A stretch of DNA of 64,000 bases, from the NCBI GenBank assembly GCA_000432735.1, contig FR887812.1:16348-80347 (forward strand), written 5' to 3'. This document shows positions 29,414 to 37,952 of this stretch, in pieces; position 1 is the first letter of the stretch; each line of letters starts with the position of its first letter. The DNA comes from Bacteroides sp. CAG:443. Its GTDB lineage: Bacteria; Bacteroidota; Bacteroidia; Bacteroidales; Bacteroidaceae. The notes below the pieces were generated by a model, which worked only from the letters and a program-made list of their open reading frames with translations, did no database searches and was not told where the DNA came from. A program made the translations under genes and the position numbers.

Positions 29414-31854
29414 CCTCCGTCATCGGAGCCAACAGGATAGGGAAGCATCCGGCAACTATTGACTGGATTCTTACAGACAGCCGTTCACTGTGCTTCCCCG
29501 AAGAAACTTTGTTTTTCGCTCTGAAGACAAAACGTAACGACGGACACAAATATATACCGGAACTTTATGCTAGAGGAGTGAGGAACTTTGTGGTAACCGA
29601 TGTGCCTGAAAATCTTTCTCACTATTCTGATGCTAACTTCCTGCAAGTAGCTAATTCGCTGAAGGCTTTGCAGCGTCTGGCATCCAAGCACCGTGAGCAG
29701 TATCAGGTGCCTGTGGTAGGTATTACGGGAAGTAATGGCAAGACAGTCGTGAAAGAGTGGATTTATCAGTTGCTGAGTCCGGACAAAGTCATCACCCGCT
29801 CGCCGCGCAGCTATAATTCACAGATAGGTGTTCCGTTGTCCGTATGGATGATGAACGAACATACCGAGCTTGGCATTTTCGAGGCTGGTATATCTGAAAT
29901 GGGAGAAATGGAGGCGTTGCAGCCGATTATACAGCCTACCATTGGGGTGCTGACCAATATTGGAGGAGCACATCAGGAGAATTTCGCTTCGTTGCAGGAT
30001 AAATGTATGGAGAAACTTCAGCTGTTTAAAGACTGCGACGTGATTATCTACAACGGCGACAATGAGCTGATAAGCAATTGTGTTTCGAAATCATTGCTTA
30101 CTTCCCGTGAAATAGCCTGGTCGATGAAGGACAATGAACGTCCGCTGTTTATCGAAAAAATAGAGAAGGACAATGACGGAACAACCGTCAAATATCGTTA
30201 TCTGGGATTCTTAAAGGAATATCGCATACCGTTCATCGACGATGCTTCTATCGAAAATTCGTTGAATGCCCTTGCTGTAGCATTGTATCTGATGGTCTCT
30301 CCCGAAGATATTGCCGAACGTATGGCGCATCTGGAACCGGTTGCCATGCGTCTGGAAGTGAAAGAGGGTAAGAATGGCTGTGTCTTGATAAACGACAGTT
30401 ATAATTCTGATTTTGCTTCTCTCGACATCGCTCTCGACTTTATGGCACGCCGTACAGAAGACAAAGCGCGCCGGCGTACACTCATCTTGTCGGATATACT
30501 GGAAAGCGGGCAGCCCAGCAAGCTTCTTTACCGTCAGGTTGCCGATCTGGTACACAGCCGTAAGGTAGACCGTATCATCGGAGTGGGAGAAGAAATCTCT
30601 GCCGCCGCTCCTCGTTTCGAGATAGAGAAGCAGTTCTTCCGCACGACGGCCGAACTGATAGAGTCGGGTGTGCTCAATTCATTGCGTAACGAAGTCGTAT
30701 TGATAAAAGGTGCACGTGCCTTTCATTTCGATGATATAACCGATTTGCTGGAACTGAAGGTACACGAAACGATTCTTGAAATCAATCTGGAAGCTCTGGT
30801 CGCTAACCTGAATCATTACCGTAACAAGCTGAAACCGGATACCAAGATGGTATGTATGGTAAAGGCTTCTGCCTATGGTGCCGGCTCGTTTGAGGTGGCG
30901 AAGACGCTCGAAGACCATCGGGTGGACTATCTGGCTGTTGCGGTTGCCGACGAAGGTGCCGACTTGCGCAAGGCAGGAATCAACAGTTCTATTATAATTA
31001 TGAATCCGGAACTGACAGCTTTCAAGACCATGTTCGATCACAAGCTGGAGCCGGAAGTCTATAGCTTTCACTTGCTCGAGGAATTGATTAAGGCAGCCGG
31101 ACGTGAAGGCGTTTCCAATTTCCCGATACATATCAAGATTGATACGGGTATGCACCGGTTGGGCTTTGCTCCGGAAGAAATTCCTTATCTGGTAGACCGT
31201 CTGCACCGTCAGTCGGCAGTTATTCCTCGTTCCGTATTTTCTCACCTGGTGGGAAGTGATGCCGAGCGGTTCGATTCCTTTACACGTCGCCAGATTGAAA
31301 CATTCGAAGCTGCGGCGGCCGAACTGCAAGCTGGATTCAGCCATAAGATTCTGCGCCATATCTGCAATACAGCGGGTATCGAACGTTATCCGGGAGCTCA
31401 GTTCGACATGGTACGTCTGGGTATCGGATTGTATGGTATCGATCCTTTTACAAATAAGATCCTGCATAATGTAAGTACGCTGAAAACGACTATCTTGCAG
31501 ATACATGATGTTCCAGCCGGTGAAACGGTAGGATATAGCCGTCGCGGAATCCTCGAACGTGATTCAAGGATAGCTGCCATTCCTATCGGATATGCCGACG
31601 GATTGAACCGTCATTTAGGCAACGGTAATGCTTACTGTCTGGTAAACGGACAAAAAGCGCCTTATGTGGGCAATATCTGTATGGATGTATGTATGATTGA
31701 TGTGACTGACATTGATTGCAAGGAAGGCGATAAAGCCATTATCTTTGGCGATGATCTTCCGGTTACTGTACTTGCCGATAAGCTCGATACTATTCCTTAT
31801 GAAATTCTGACCAGCGTTTCCAATCGGGTGAAACGTATTTATTTCCAGAATTAA
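29389..31854 (+). CDS. murF-alr: Bifunctional MurF ligase / alanine racemase
   Basis: 821 aa fusion. Residues about 1-450 are MurF, which adds D-Ala-D-Ala to UDP-MurNAc-tripeptide: P-loop GITGSNGKT at 111-119, then NDSYNSDFASLDIAL. Residues about 455-821 are a PLP alanine racemase: MVKASAYGAG with Lys492 as PLP lysine, HIKIDTGMHRLGF, GYSRRGILERDS, and GNICMDVCMIDVTD. Joining racemase and ligase puts D-alanine production next to its use in peptidoglycan; this fusion is characteristic of Bacteroidetes. Overlaps the GSCFA gene and ends at a clear terminator. Confidence 0.95.
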   Translation: MSNSIEEITSVIGANRIGKHPATIDWILTDSRSLCFPEETLFFALKTKRNDGHKYIPELYARGVRNFVVTDVPENLSHYSDANFLQVANSLKALQRLASKHREQYQVPVVGITGSNGKTVVKEWIYQLLSPDKVITRSPRSYNSQIGVPLSVWMMNEHTELGIFEAGISEMGEMEALQPIIQPTIGVLTNIGGAHQENFASLQDKCMEKLQLFKDCDVIIYNGDNELISNCVSKSLLTSREIAWSMKDNERPLFIEKIEKDNDGTTVKYRYLGFLKEYRIPFIDDASIENSLNALAVALYLMVSPEDIAERMAHLEPVAMRLEVKEGKNGCVLINDSYNSDFASLDIALDFMARRTEDKARRRTLILSDILESGQPSKLLYRQVADLVHSRKVDRIIGVGEEISAAAPRFEIEKQFFRTTAELIESGVLNSLRNEVVLIKGARAFHFDDITDLLELKVHETILEINLEALVANLNHYRNKLKPDTKMVCMVKASAYGAGSFEVAKTLEDHRVDYLAVAVADEGADLRKAGINSSIIIMNPELTAFKTMFDHKLEPEVYSFHLLEELIKAAGREGVSNFPIHIKIDTGMHRLGFAPEEIPYLVDRLHRQSAVIPRSVFSHLVGSDAERFDSFTRRQIETFEAAAAELQAGFSHKILRHICNTAGIERYPGAQFDMVRLGIGLYGIDPFTNKILHNVSTLKTTILQIHDVPAGETVGYSRRGILERDSRIAAIPIGYADGLNRHLGNGNAYCLVNGQKAPYVGNICMDVCMIDVTDIDCKEGDKAIIFGDDLPVTVLADKLDTIPYEILTSVSNRVKRIYFQN

Positions 31855-31890
31855 TTCGTACGGAATCTTTTTAAGATATTTGTTTTTTTA

Positions 31891-31934
31891 GAAATCCTTG
31901 CATGCGGAGAATGTATGCAAGGATTTCTTTTTTG
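31891..31934 (+). terminator. Terminator after murF-alr
   Basis: Stem gaaatccttgcat (31891-31903) / atgcaaggatttc (31915-31927), then TTTTTTG. Confidence 0.88.
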
Positions 31935-31999
31935 TGGAAATAGGTCAGTTATTGCACCTCAAAGCTTAAAAAATGAACATAGTTGTCGGTTTCTTCTGT

Positions 32000-32007
32000 T
32001 ATTTTTG
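32000..32007 (+). promoter_or_regulatory. -7 box TATTTTTG before the CE7 esterase gene
   Basis: Fits TAnnTTTG, 45 nt upstream of the ATG at 32053. The upstream TTTG element is not clear. Confidence 0.45.
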
Positions 32008-32052
32008 TTATCCGTAAAAAGTATGTTTAACTGAAGAACAGATGTTCATAAT

Positions 32053-33366
32053 ATGAAAAATGTAAAATCTTTGTTCCTGAAAGGAGCATTTGTCTGTATG
32101 CTGATGTTTTCTGCATTGCCTTCTTCTGCCGAGAATTATCCTTACCGCAGTGATGTATTGTGGGTAACTGTGCCCGATCATGCCGACTGGCTGTATAAGA
32201 CGGGCGAAAAGGCTGAAGTGGAAATACAATTTTATAAGTATGGTATTCCTCAGGATAATCTGGAGGTGAAGTATGAGCTGGGAGGGGATATGATGCCTGC
32301 CGACAAGACTGGTTCGGTAAAGCTGAAAAACGGTCGGGCGGTCATTGATGTCGGAACGATGAAAACGCCCGGATTCCGTGACTGCCGTCTGGTAGCTGTC
32401 ATAGACGGGAAGGTTTATAAGCACCACGTGAAGGTAGGTTTTTCACCCGAAAAATTACAGCCGTATACGCAGCTTCCGGTTGATTTTGACCAGTTCTGGG
32501 AGAAGAATCTGGCAGACGCAGCCCGTTGCCCGATGAAATATACGATTGAACCGGCTCCCGAATATGCCACGGAGAAAGCCGATTGTTACCTGGTCAAGCT
32601 ACAATGTTTCCGTCCGGGTTCGTATATCTACGGTTATCTCACTCGCCCGAAGGCACCGGGAAAGTATCCGGTTGTGCTTTGTCCGCCGGGGGCAGGTATA
32701 AAGACAATCAAGGAACCCAAGCGGCATATCTATTATGCAGAGGAAGGATGTATCCGGCTGGAAATGGAAATTCACGGCTTGAATCCGAAAATGTCTGCCG
32801 AGGAGTTTAAAGAGATTTCTTCGGCTTTTGGTAATTATCTGACCAACGGGCTCGACAACCGCGATAATTATTATATGAAGAAAGTCTATATGAGTTGTGT
32901 CCGGGCTATCGACTTTCTAATTTCCTTATCGGACTGGGACGGCAAGAATGTGATTGTTCAGGGAGGAAGTCAGGGAGGAGCGCTTGCGCTTGTTACGGCG
33001 GGACTGGACAAGCGGGTGACTGCTTGTGTGGCGAATCATCCGGCACTGAGTGACATGGCAGGATACAAAGCCGGACGTGCCGGAGGCTATCCGCATTTCT
33101 TCAAGAATTATCAGGGAATGGATACGCCGGAGAAAATTCGTACCATGGCTTATTACGATGTGGTGAACTTTGCCCGTCGGATAAAGGTTCCGGTATATAT
33201 TACGTGGGGGTACAATGATGATACGTGTCCTCCTACCACCAGTTATATTGTTTACAATGTACTGGACTGTCCGAAGGAAGCACTTATAACTCCGATAAAC
33301 GAACATTGGACTTCCGATGTTACGGAATACGGACAGTTGAAGTGGATTCAGAAGCATCTTAAATGA
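32053..33366 (+). CDS. Secreted CE7-type acetyl esterase (AXE1 / cephalosporin C deacetylase family)
   Basis: 437 aa with a signal peptide (MKNVKSLFLKGAFVCMLMFSALPSSA). After an N-terminal beta domain (about 30-130) comes an alpha/beta hydrolase of the AXE1 family: PVDFDQFWEKNL start, nucleophile elbow GGSQGGALAL (Ser306), Asp390 in WGYNDDTCPP, His418 in INEHWT. CE7 enzymes remove acetyl groups from xylo-oligosaccharides and other small acetylated sugars. The pectin genes 4-20 kb downstream suggest a role in deacetylating plant glycans, but it has its own promoter and terminator. Confidence 0.9.
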   Translation: MKNVKSLFLKGAFVCMLMFSALPSSAENYPYRSDVLWVTVPDHADWLYKTGEKAEVEIQFYKYGIPQDNLEVKYELGGDMMPADKTGSVKLKNGRAVIDVGTMKTPGFRDCRLVAVIDGKVYKHHVKVGFSPEKLQPYTQLPVDFDQFWEKNLADAARCPMKYTIEPAPEYATEKADCYLVKLQCFRPGSYIYGYLTRPKAPGKYPVVLCPPGAGIKTIKEPKRHIYYAEEGCIRLEMEIHGLNPKMSAEEFKEISSAFGNYLTNGLDNRDNYYMKKVYMSCVRAIDFLISLSDWDGKNVIVQGGSQGGALALVTAGLDKRVTACVANHPALSDMAGYKAGRAGGYPHFFKNYQGMDTPEKIRTMAYYDVVNFARRIKVPVYITWGYNDDTCPPTTSYIVYNVLDCPKEALITPINEHWTSDVTEYGQLKWIQKHLK

Positions 33367-33438
33367 GGCTGTATTTGCAGGAGAACTTTCAGGCTTTATC
33401 CTCCGCTACAGCTTCAATCAATATTGGCTGAAACTGGC

Positions 33439-33498
33439 ATTCCCTTGTTTCTTGTCTAGGGTTGAAAAAACTGACAGGCAGAAGCAAGGGAATTTTTT
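33439..33498 (+). terminator. Terminator after the CE7 gene
   Basis: attcccttg (33439-33447) pairs with caagggaat (33484-33492) and is followed by TTTTTTAT; imperfect pairing extends inward. Confidence 0.7.
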
Positions 33499-33535
33499 AT
33501 GTAGAGTTGTAGGAACGTGTGCAAGTTTATCTGAG

Positions 33536-33569
33536 TTTTTGTACAAAAGATTTTGGAATTTGTACAAAA
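33536..33569. repeat. 34-nt repeat with two TTTGTACAAA palindromes, copy 1
   Basis: Starts tttttgtacaaaagatttt and ends gaatttgtacaaaa. It contains two palindromic sites whose centres are 21 nt apart, two turns of the helix. A copy with one mismatch lies at 54528-54561 in the same orientation. Here it stands between the terminators of two convergent genes. The whole 33367-33723 gap holds the two terminators and this repeat and no gene. Confidence 0.75.
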
Positions 33570-33633
33570 GATAATTTTTTTTGAGCAAATGCAATCGGAA
33601 ATTTCACCTTGTCTGTGGAGGAAGAAGCATAAA

Positions 33634-33700
33634 AATCCCCTTTATCTTCCTGACGATTGCTGTTTCTTGTCGGGCAAGCGTCCGAAAATAAAGGGGAAAG
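33634..33700 (-). terminator. Terminator after the exuT-like gene
   Basis: atcccctttat (33635-33645) pairs with ataaagggga (33688-33697) on either side of a 42-nt loop; on the minus strand it ends with a T run (aaaaatcccc reversed). Confidence 0.65.
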
Positions 33701-33723
33701 AGTATTTTACTTGTTGTTATGTA

Positions 33724-35202
33724 TTATACCTTAACCAGTTTGTATTTAGGAACCAGTACTTTCATGATAATCCATCCTATCAGATAAGCTACGGCACAGA
33801 TACTGAAAATAATGAAGTAGCCGGCAGCTTTACCTTCAAATCCCATGAATGTCATGTTGGTTTCGGCAGCATAGTCGAACAGACGTCCTGATCCCATGTT
33901 GATGAAGAATGAACCGATACCTCCTGCCATACCGCCAATTCCGATAATAGTTGCAATGGTACTCTTTGGGAACATATCACCAACCACCGAATAGATGTTG
34001 GCCGACCACGACTGATGTGCGGCTCCTGCAATACCGATAATGATAATCGGGAACCAGTATGAGTAGTTGCCCAGCGGCTGTGCAAATAATGCCAGCAGCG
34101 GGAACAGCGCAAAAATAAACATGGCCTGCATGCGTGCTACATACGGATTCTTGCCAGTCTTGTTGATAATGATGGTCGGCAGTTTACCTCCATAGATGGA
34201 AAGCATGGTGATGGCATACAAGACAAAGATAAGCATCTGGGCAGTTGCTGTATCGGAAGAGAAACCGTATACATCCGAAATGTAGGCCGGTGTCCAGAAC
34301 AGATAGAACCACCAAACGCCGTCGGTCATGAATTTACCGAAGAATACAGCCCACGTCTGAGGAAACTTGAAGCATTGAAGGAAAGATATCTTCTGATTGT
34401 CGAAGTCGTTGTTTGCACTTTGTGCCTCGGCTTTGTTTGCTTCAGGATCGTTGTTGTCCTGTTCGATGTACGCCAGTTCGGCTGCATTGACATGTGGATT
34501 GGCATGTGGCTTCTTGTAGAGGAACATCCACAATCCCATCCAGATGAAGCCCAGTCCACCGATAACGACGAATGCCATTTCCCATCCGTTGCCTACACCG
34601 ATACTCTGGAAGTAGCGTGCCAAAGGAGGTATGCTGACAGGAGCAATCAAAGCTCCGATAGTAGAGCCTGCATTGAAGATGGAAGTTGAAAACGCGCGGT
34701 CTTTTTTAGGGAAATATTCGGCTGTAACTTTGATGGCAGCGGGGAAGTTTCCTGCTTCGCCTGCTCCTAAAACGATACGGGCTGCGATGAAGTAATAAAC
34801 GCTGGTGATGGCAATGGTTGAGGCTACGGCTCCTGTAGCAGAAAGCATGTCACTTGCGTTGTGAGCACCGATCGTCATCTCGGTAGCCCATCCACACAGA
34901 GCATGCAGGCAGGCTCCAGCCGACCAGATAAAAATGGCCCAAAGGTAACCCTTTTTCGTTCCCATCCAGTCGATGAATCGTCCGGCGAAAAGGTTGGCGA
35001 TGGCATATACAATTGAAAATATAGCTGTGATATCTCCGTAGTTGGAGTCAGTCCAGTGAAATTCCGGAGCGATAAAATCCTTCCAGGTCAGCGAAAGAAC
35101 CTGTCGGTCGAGGTAGTTTACAGTAGTTGCAAAAAACAACATTCCACAGATAACCCATCGGAAGTTGGTCATTTTTTGTTCTACTTTCTGAAATGTATTC
35201 AT
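33724..35202 (-). CDS. exuT: MFS hexuronate transporter (ExuT-like)
   Basis: 492 aa from ATG 35202 (MNTFQKVEQKMTNFRW); the frame extends upstream to 35274 without a good start. Major facilitator protein of the anion:cation symporter family: helix 1 region FATTVNYLDRQVLSLTWKDF and the FAGRFIDWMGTKKGYLWAI loop fit the hexuronate/glucarate group, with about 12 helices. A long cytoplasmic central loop follows helix 6. Likely imports galacturonate or glucuronate. It is the last gene of the minus-strand operon after kduI, 135 nt apart, opposite the pectin locus, which supports the substrate. Confidence 0.9.
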   Translation of the reverse strand: MNTFQKVEQKMTNFRWVICGMLFFATTVNYLDRQVLSLTWKDFIAPEFHWTDSNYGDITAIFSIVYAIANLFAGRFIDWMGTKKGYLWAIFIWSAGACLHALCGWATEMTIGAHNASDMLSATGAVASTIAITSVYYFIAARIVLGAGEAGNFPAAIKVTAEYFPKKDRAFSTSIFNAGSTIGALIAPVSIPPLARYFQSIGVGNGWEMAFVVIGGLGFIWMGLWMFLYKKPHANPHVNAAELAYIEQDNNDPEANKAEAQSANNDFDNQKISFLQCFKFPQTWAVFFGKFMTDGVWWFYLFWTPAYISDVYGFSSDTATAQMLIFVLYAITMLSIYGGKLPTIIINKTGKNPYVARMQAMFIFALFPLLALFAQPLGNYSYWFPIIIIGIAGAAHQSWSANIYSVVGDMFPKSTIATIIGIGGMAGGIGSFFINMGSGRLFDYAAETNMTFMGFEGKAAGYFIIFSICAVAYLIGWIIMKVLVPKYKLVKV

Positions 35203-35337
35203 GGTATTAATTGAAAATTTACATAAGTTGACGATATAAAAAGAGTCATTCCGGATGCTGCCGATCCTTCTCAAAAATGAAGATCACAACATCCGGCGTG
35301 GCAAAAAAGATCTGTTGTTATTGAATCACTGGAGAAT

Positions 35338-36261
35338 TCATCTCATTTCAGTATAAGATATCTTGTCCATGTCTCCGTAGTCCAGATTTTCTCCGGCCAT
35401 TCCCCAGATGAACATGTAGTTGCTTGTTCCGGCTGCGGCATGGATAGACCATTCGGGCGACATAATAGCTTGTTCGTTTGCCAGCCATACCAGTCTTTCT
35501 TCCTGAGGCTCTCCCATCAGGTGGCAAATCATGTTACCCGGAGTCAGGTTGAAATAGAAGTATGCTTCAATACGTCGGGAGTGGGTATGTGCAGGCATCG
35601 TATTCCATACACTTCCCGGTTTCAGTTCGGTCAATCCCATTTGTAACTGGCAGGGACCTTCTTCGAGTACATTGCTTACAATTAACTGATTGATGACACG
35701 GTCATTGCTTTCTTCCATTTTACCTGCCGCAAACGAATTGGCTTTCAGGGAACCTTTACGTCCATCCAGTGTAACGAGCTGTGTCTTGTAAGCTTTATGA
35801 GCGATAGCTGAGTTCAGGTAAAATTTGGCAGGCTTTGAAGCATCCTTACTCTTGAAGGTAACTTTCTGGTTGCCTCTTCCTACGTAAAGAGCTTCCTTGA
35901 AATTGAGGGTGTATTCCTTTCCGTCGACAGTTACAATTCCTTCTCCGCCGATGTTGATAATTCCCAGTTCACGGTTGAAAAGAAAGTAAGGAGCCTTCAA
36001 CTGGTCGATGGTGTCGAGTGTCAGTTCCTTGTTGACAGGAACAGCTCCTCCGAAGATAAAGCGGTCGTACATAGAGTAAGTGAGATTGATTTCATCGGCA
36101 ACCATCACTTTTTCCATCATGAAACTGCTGCGCAGTCTTTGAGTATCGTATGTCTTTACGTCCTGCGGGTTGCATGCCACCTGCATGTGTACGCTGGAAA
36201 TCTGGGCGTTTGCGCTAACGGAGGCCACGCCAAGCATCATTGCGATAGCTAATTTTTTCAT
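35338..36261 (-). CDS. kduI: 5-keto-4-deoxyuronate isomerase (KduI) with a signal peptide
   Basis: 307 aa, against 278 in E. coli. The extra N-terminus is a clear Sec signal, [20 protein letters not shown], with a signal-peptidase I site near ANA-Q. The remainder aligns along the whole KduI fold: [34 protein letters not shown], and the zinc site His225 and His227 in MPAHTHSRR, Glu232, and His274 in WSIHAAAG. It converts 5-keto-4-deoxyuronate, the open form of unsaturated galacturonate released by lyases and GH105/GH88, into 3-deoxy-D-glycero-2,5-hexodiulosonate. All metal ligands are present, so it should be active, but outside the cytoplasm. Encoded between an EIIC-like carrier and ExuT. Confidence 0.93.
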   Translation of the reverse strand: MKKLAIAMMLGVASVSANAQISSVHMQVACNPQDVKTYDTQRLRSSFMMEKVMVADEINLTYSMYDRFIFGGAVPVNKELTLDTIDQLKAPYFLFNRELGIINIGGEGIVTVDGKEYTLNFKEALYVGRGNQKVTFKSKDASKPAKFYLNSAIAHKAYKTQLVTLDGRKGSLKANSFAAGKMEESNDRVINQLIVSNVLEEGPCQLQMGLTELKPGSVWNTMPAHTHSRRIEAYFYFNLTPGNMICHLMGEPQEERLVWLANEQAIMSPEWSIHAAAGTSNYMFIWGMAGENLDYGDMDKISYTEMR

Positions 36262-36305
36262 ATTTCTTATTTTATATTGTTATTTTATTGATTCTTTAGG
36301 TCTAA

Positions 36306-37691
36306 TTATCCCTGCCGGCTTTCTTTGATAATCCGTCTTCTGTTGAAGATGGCAAGTGCCAGTGTACCGATGACCAGGACGGCGGAACCTATTATCTTCA
36401 GGTTGTATATCAGGTGGAAGATTATCCACGAGAACAAGCTTGAAGCAAAGTCGAGTGCTCCTCCTTGAAATCCTTCCGGTATCTTTACGGCTGAATCACC
36501 TGTCTTGGCAAAGACATCTTGTGCGGCCTGTGTGAAGAACGGTGCAAGATCGGTTACGAAATAAAGTCCAACGATAAGTGCTACCAGTCCGATAATGAAT
36601 GTTTTCAGAACATTACCTTTGGTAATAGGCAGAACGGCAGGGAACAAATAGAACATTCCTGCAAGCGAAGCCAAAGGCAGGAACTGGTTTCCAGGTAAGA
36701 CGACGGAAAGAAACAAGGTTACCGGGATGAGCAGCAAGGAAACCACCAGTGTGGTAGGATGTCCGATTACAAGTGCCGGACTCATACCGATGTTCAGTCC
36801 TGCCGCATTCTTGAATTTGCGTGCAATCAGTTCGCGTGTGGCATCAGAAATCGGTCGCAGTCCTTCGATGAAGAGCGAAGTGATACGGGGAATAAGTTCC
36901 ATGACTGCTCCCATCTTGATGCCTAATCCTAAGATAGAAGGAATATTGTCTACCAGTTCTTTACTGTTCTCGCAGGCAAGAGCTCCAATGGCGCATCCTA
37001 CAATCACTCCCAGGAAAAGTGGTTCTCCCATGATTCCGAATTTTTTCTTCATGCCTTCTGCATCGATGTTCAGCTTTTCGAATCCGGGAATTTTATCGAG
37101 TACCTTATTAATTACTACGGCAAATGGGACAAAACCTTGACAGAACGGTTGAGGAATGGAGATTCCTTCCATCTTTTCATAATATGTCTGAAACTGCTTG
37201 CTTGTGAGGTCTGCCATAATCAATGTAATGATATAACAAATGATTGCAGCAAAGAATCCCCACCATATATTATCCGATGCAAAATAAACGACTGCTCCGA
37301 TAAATGCAAAATGCCAGTAGTTCCATAAGTCGATATTGACCGTCTTTGTCGTTTTGGTCAGAAGCATAATAATATTGATAGCCAAACATACGGGGATGAT
37401 GAATGCTCCTACCGAAGTGTTGTATGCTACCGAAGCTGCGGCCGGCCATCCCATATCAAAAATGCCAAGGCTCAGCCCGTAGATTTCGGTCACTTTTTTC
37501 AACGGATCTCCCAGGCTGCTTGTAAGCAATGCCGTTACGACAGACAAGCCGACGAATCCTACTCCTACGAGTAGGCCGCTTTTCAAAGCCTTGCCGAATT
37601 TAATTCCGATACAGACTCCTAAAATCGTAAAAATAATAGGCATCATCACTGCTGCTCCCAGACCAATGATATAGCTAAAAACTTGTTCCAT
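36306..37691 (-). CDS. PTS galactitol-type EIIC permease, orphan (GatC-like)
   Basis: 461 aa, about 10-12 transmembrane helices. It resembles the EIIC-GAT family (PF03611): LGAAVMMPIIFTILGVCIGIKFGKALKSGLLVGVGFVG at the start, MGWPAAASVAYNTSVGAFIIPV, and GIMGEPLFLGVIVGCAIGALA. No EIIA, EIIB, EI or HPr gene is near, and the C-terminus (after about 430) is a short basic tail with no EIIB domain. Bacteroides are not known for sugar PTS uptake, so this carrier may work without phosphorylation. First gene of a minus-strand operon with kduI (44 nt away) and exuT, which points to a uronate-type substrate. Confidence 0.85.
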   Translation of the reverse strand: MEQVFSYIIGLGAAVMMPIIFTILGVCIGIKFGKALKSGLLVGVGFVGLSVVTALLTSSLGDPLKKVTEIYGLSLGIFDMGWPAAASVAYNTSVGAFIIPVCLAINIIMLLTKTTKTVNIDLWNYWHFAFIGAVVYFASDNIWWGFFAAIICYIITLIMADLTSKQFQTYYEKMEGISIPQPFCQGFVPFAVVINKVLDKIPGFEKLNIDAEGMKKKFGIMGEPLFLGVIVGCAIGALACENSKELVDNIPSILGLGIKMGAVMELIPRITSLFIEGLRPISDATRELIARKFKNAAGLNIGMSPALVIGHPTTLVVSLLLIPVTLFLSVVLPGNQFLPLASLAGMFYLFPAVLPITKGNVLKTFIIGLVALIVGLYFVTDLAPFFTQAAQDVFAKTGDSAVKIPEGFQGGALDFASSLFSWIIFHLIYNLKIIGSAVLVIGTLALAIFNRRRIIKESRQG

Positions 37692-37752
37692 AATTTGCTT
37701 TTGTCTTTCAATAAATAGTGATGTTAGGGTTAATTATACATTTAGATTGCTT

Positions 37753-37783
37753 CAAAAATAAGTTCTTTTCTTTTAATTTGCAA
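37753..37783 (-). promoter_or_regulatory. Promoter of the gatC-like/kduI/exuT operon
   Basis: Minus-strand TTG (37783-37781), 20 nt, TATTTTTG (37760-37753), leaving a leader of about 55 nt before the ATG at 37691. Confidence 0.6.
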
Positions 37784-37919
37784 TCGAATTCTAATTTTAT
37801 TCGAAACTTTAATGAAATAGACAAGGAAAAACCGTTATCGTACACGATTATTCCATATTGGTGAATAATAAATCTACCTTTAAACTCAAAATTTCTACAT
37901 ACAAGTATTTGTTTTTTTC

Positions 37920-37927
37920 TACATTTG
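37920..37927 (+). promoter_or_regulatory. -7 box TACATTTG of the pectin locus
   Basis: Fits TAnnTTTG, 25 nt before the ATG of the GH105-CE8 gene. The following tttgtacataaa resembles half of the palindrome in the 34-nt repeat. No clear TTTG upstream element, as is common for regulator-dependent promoters. Confidence 0.5.
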
Positions 37928-37952
37928 TACATAAAAAAACTGAAGTCGAAAC

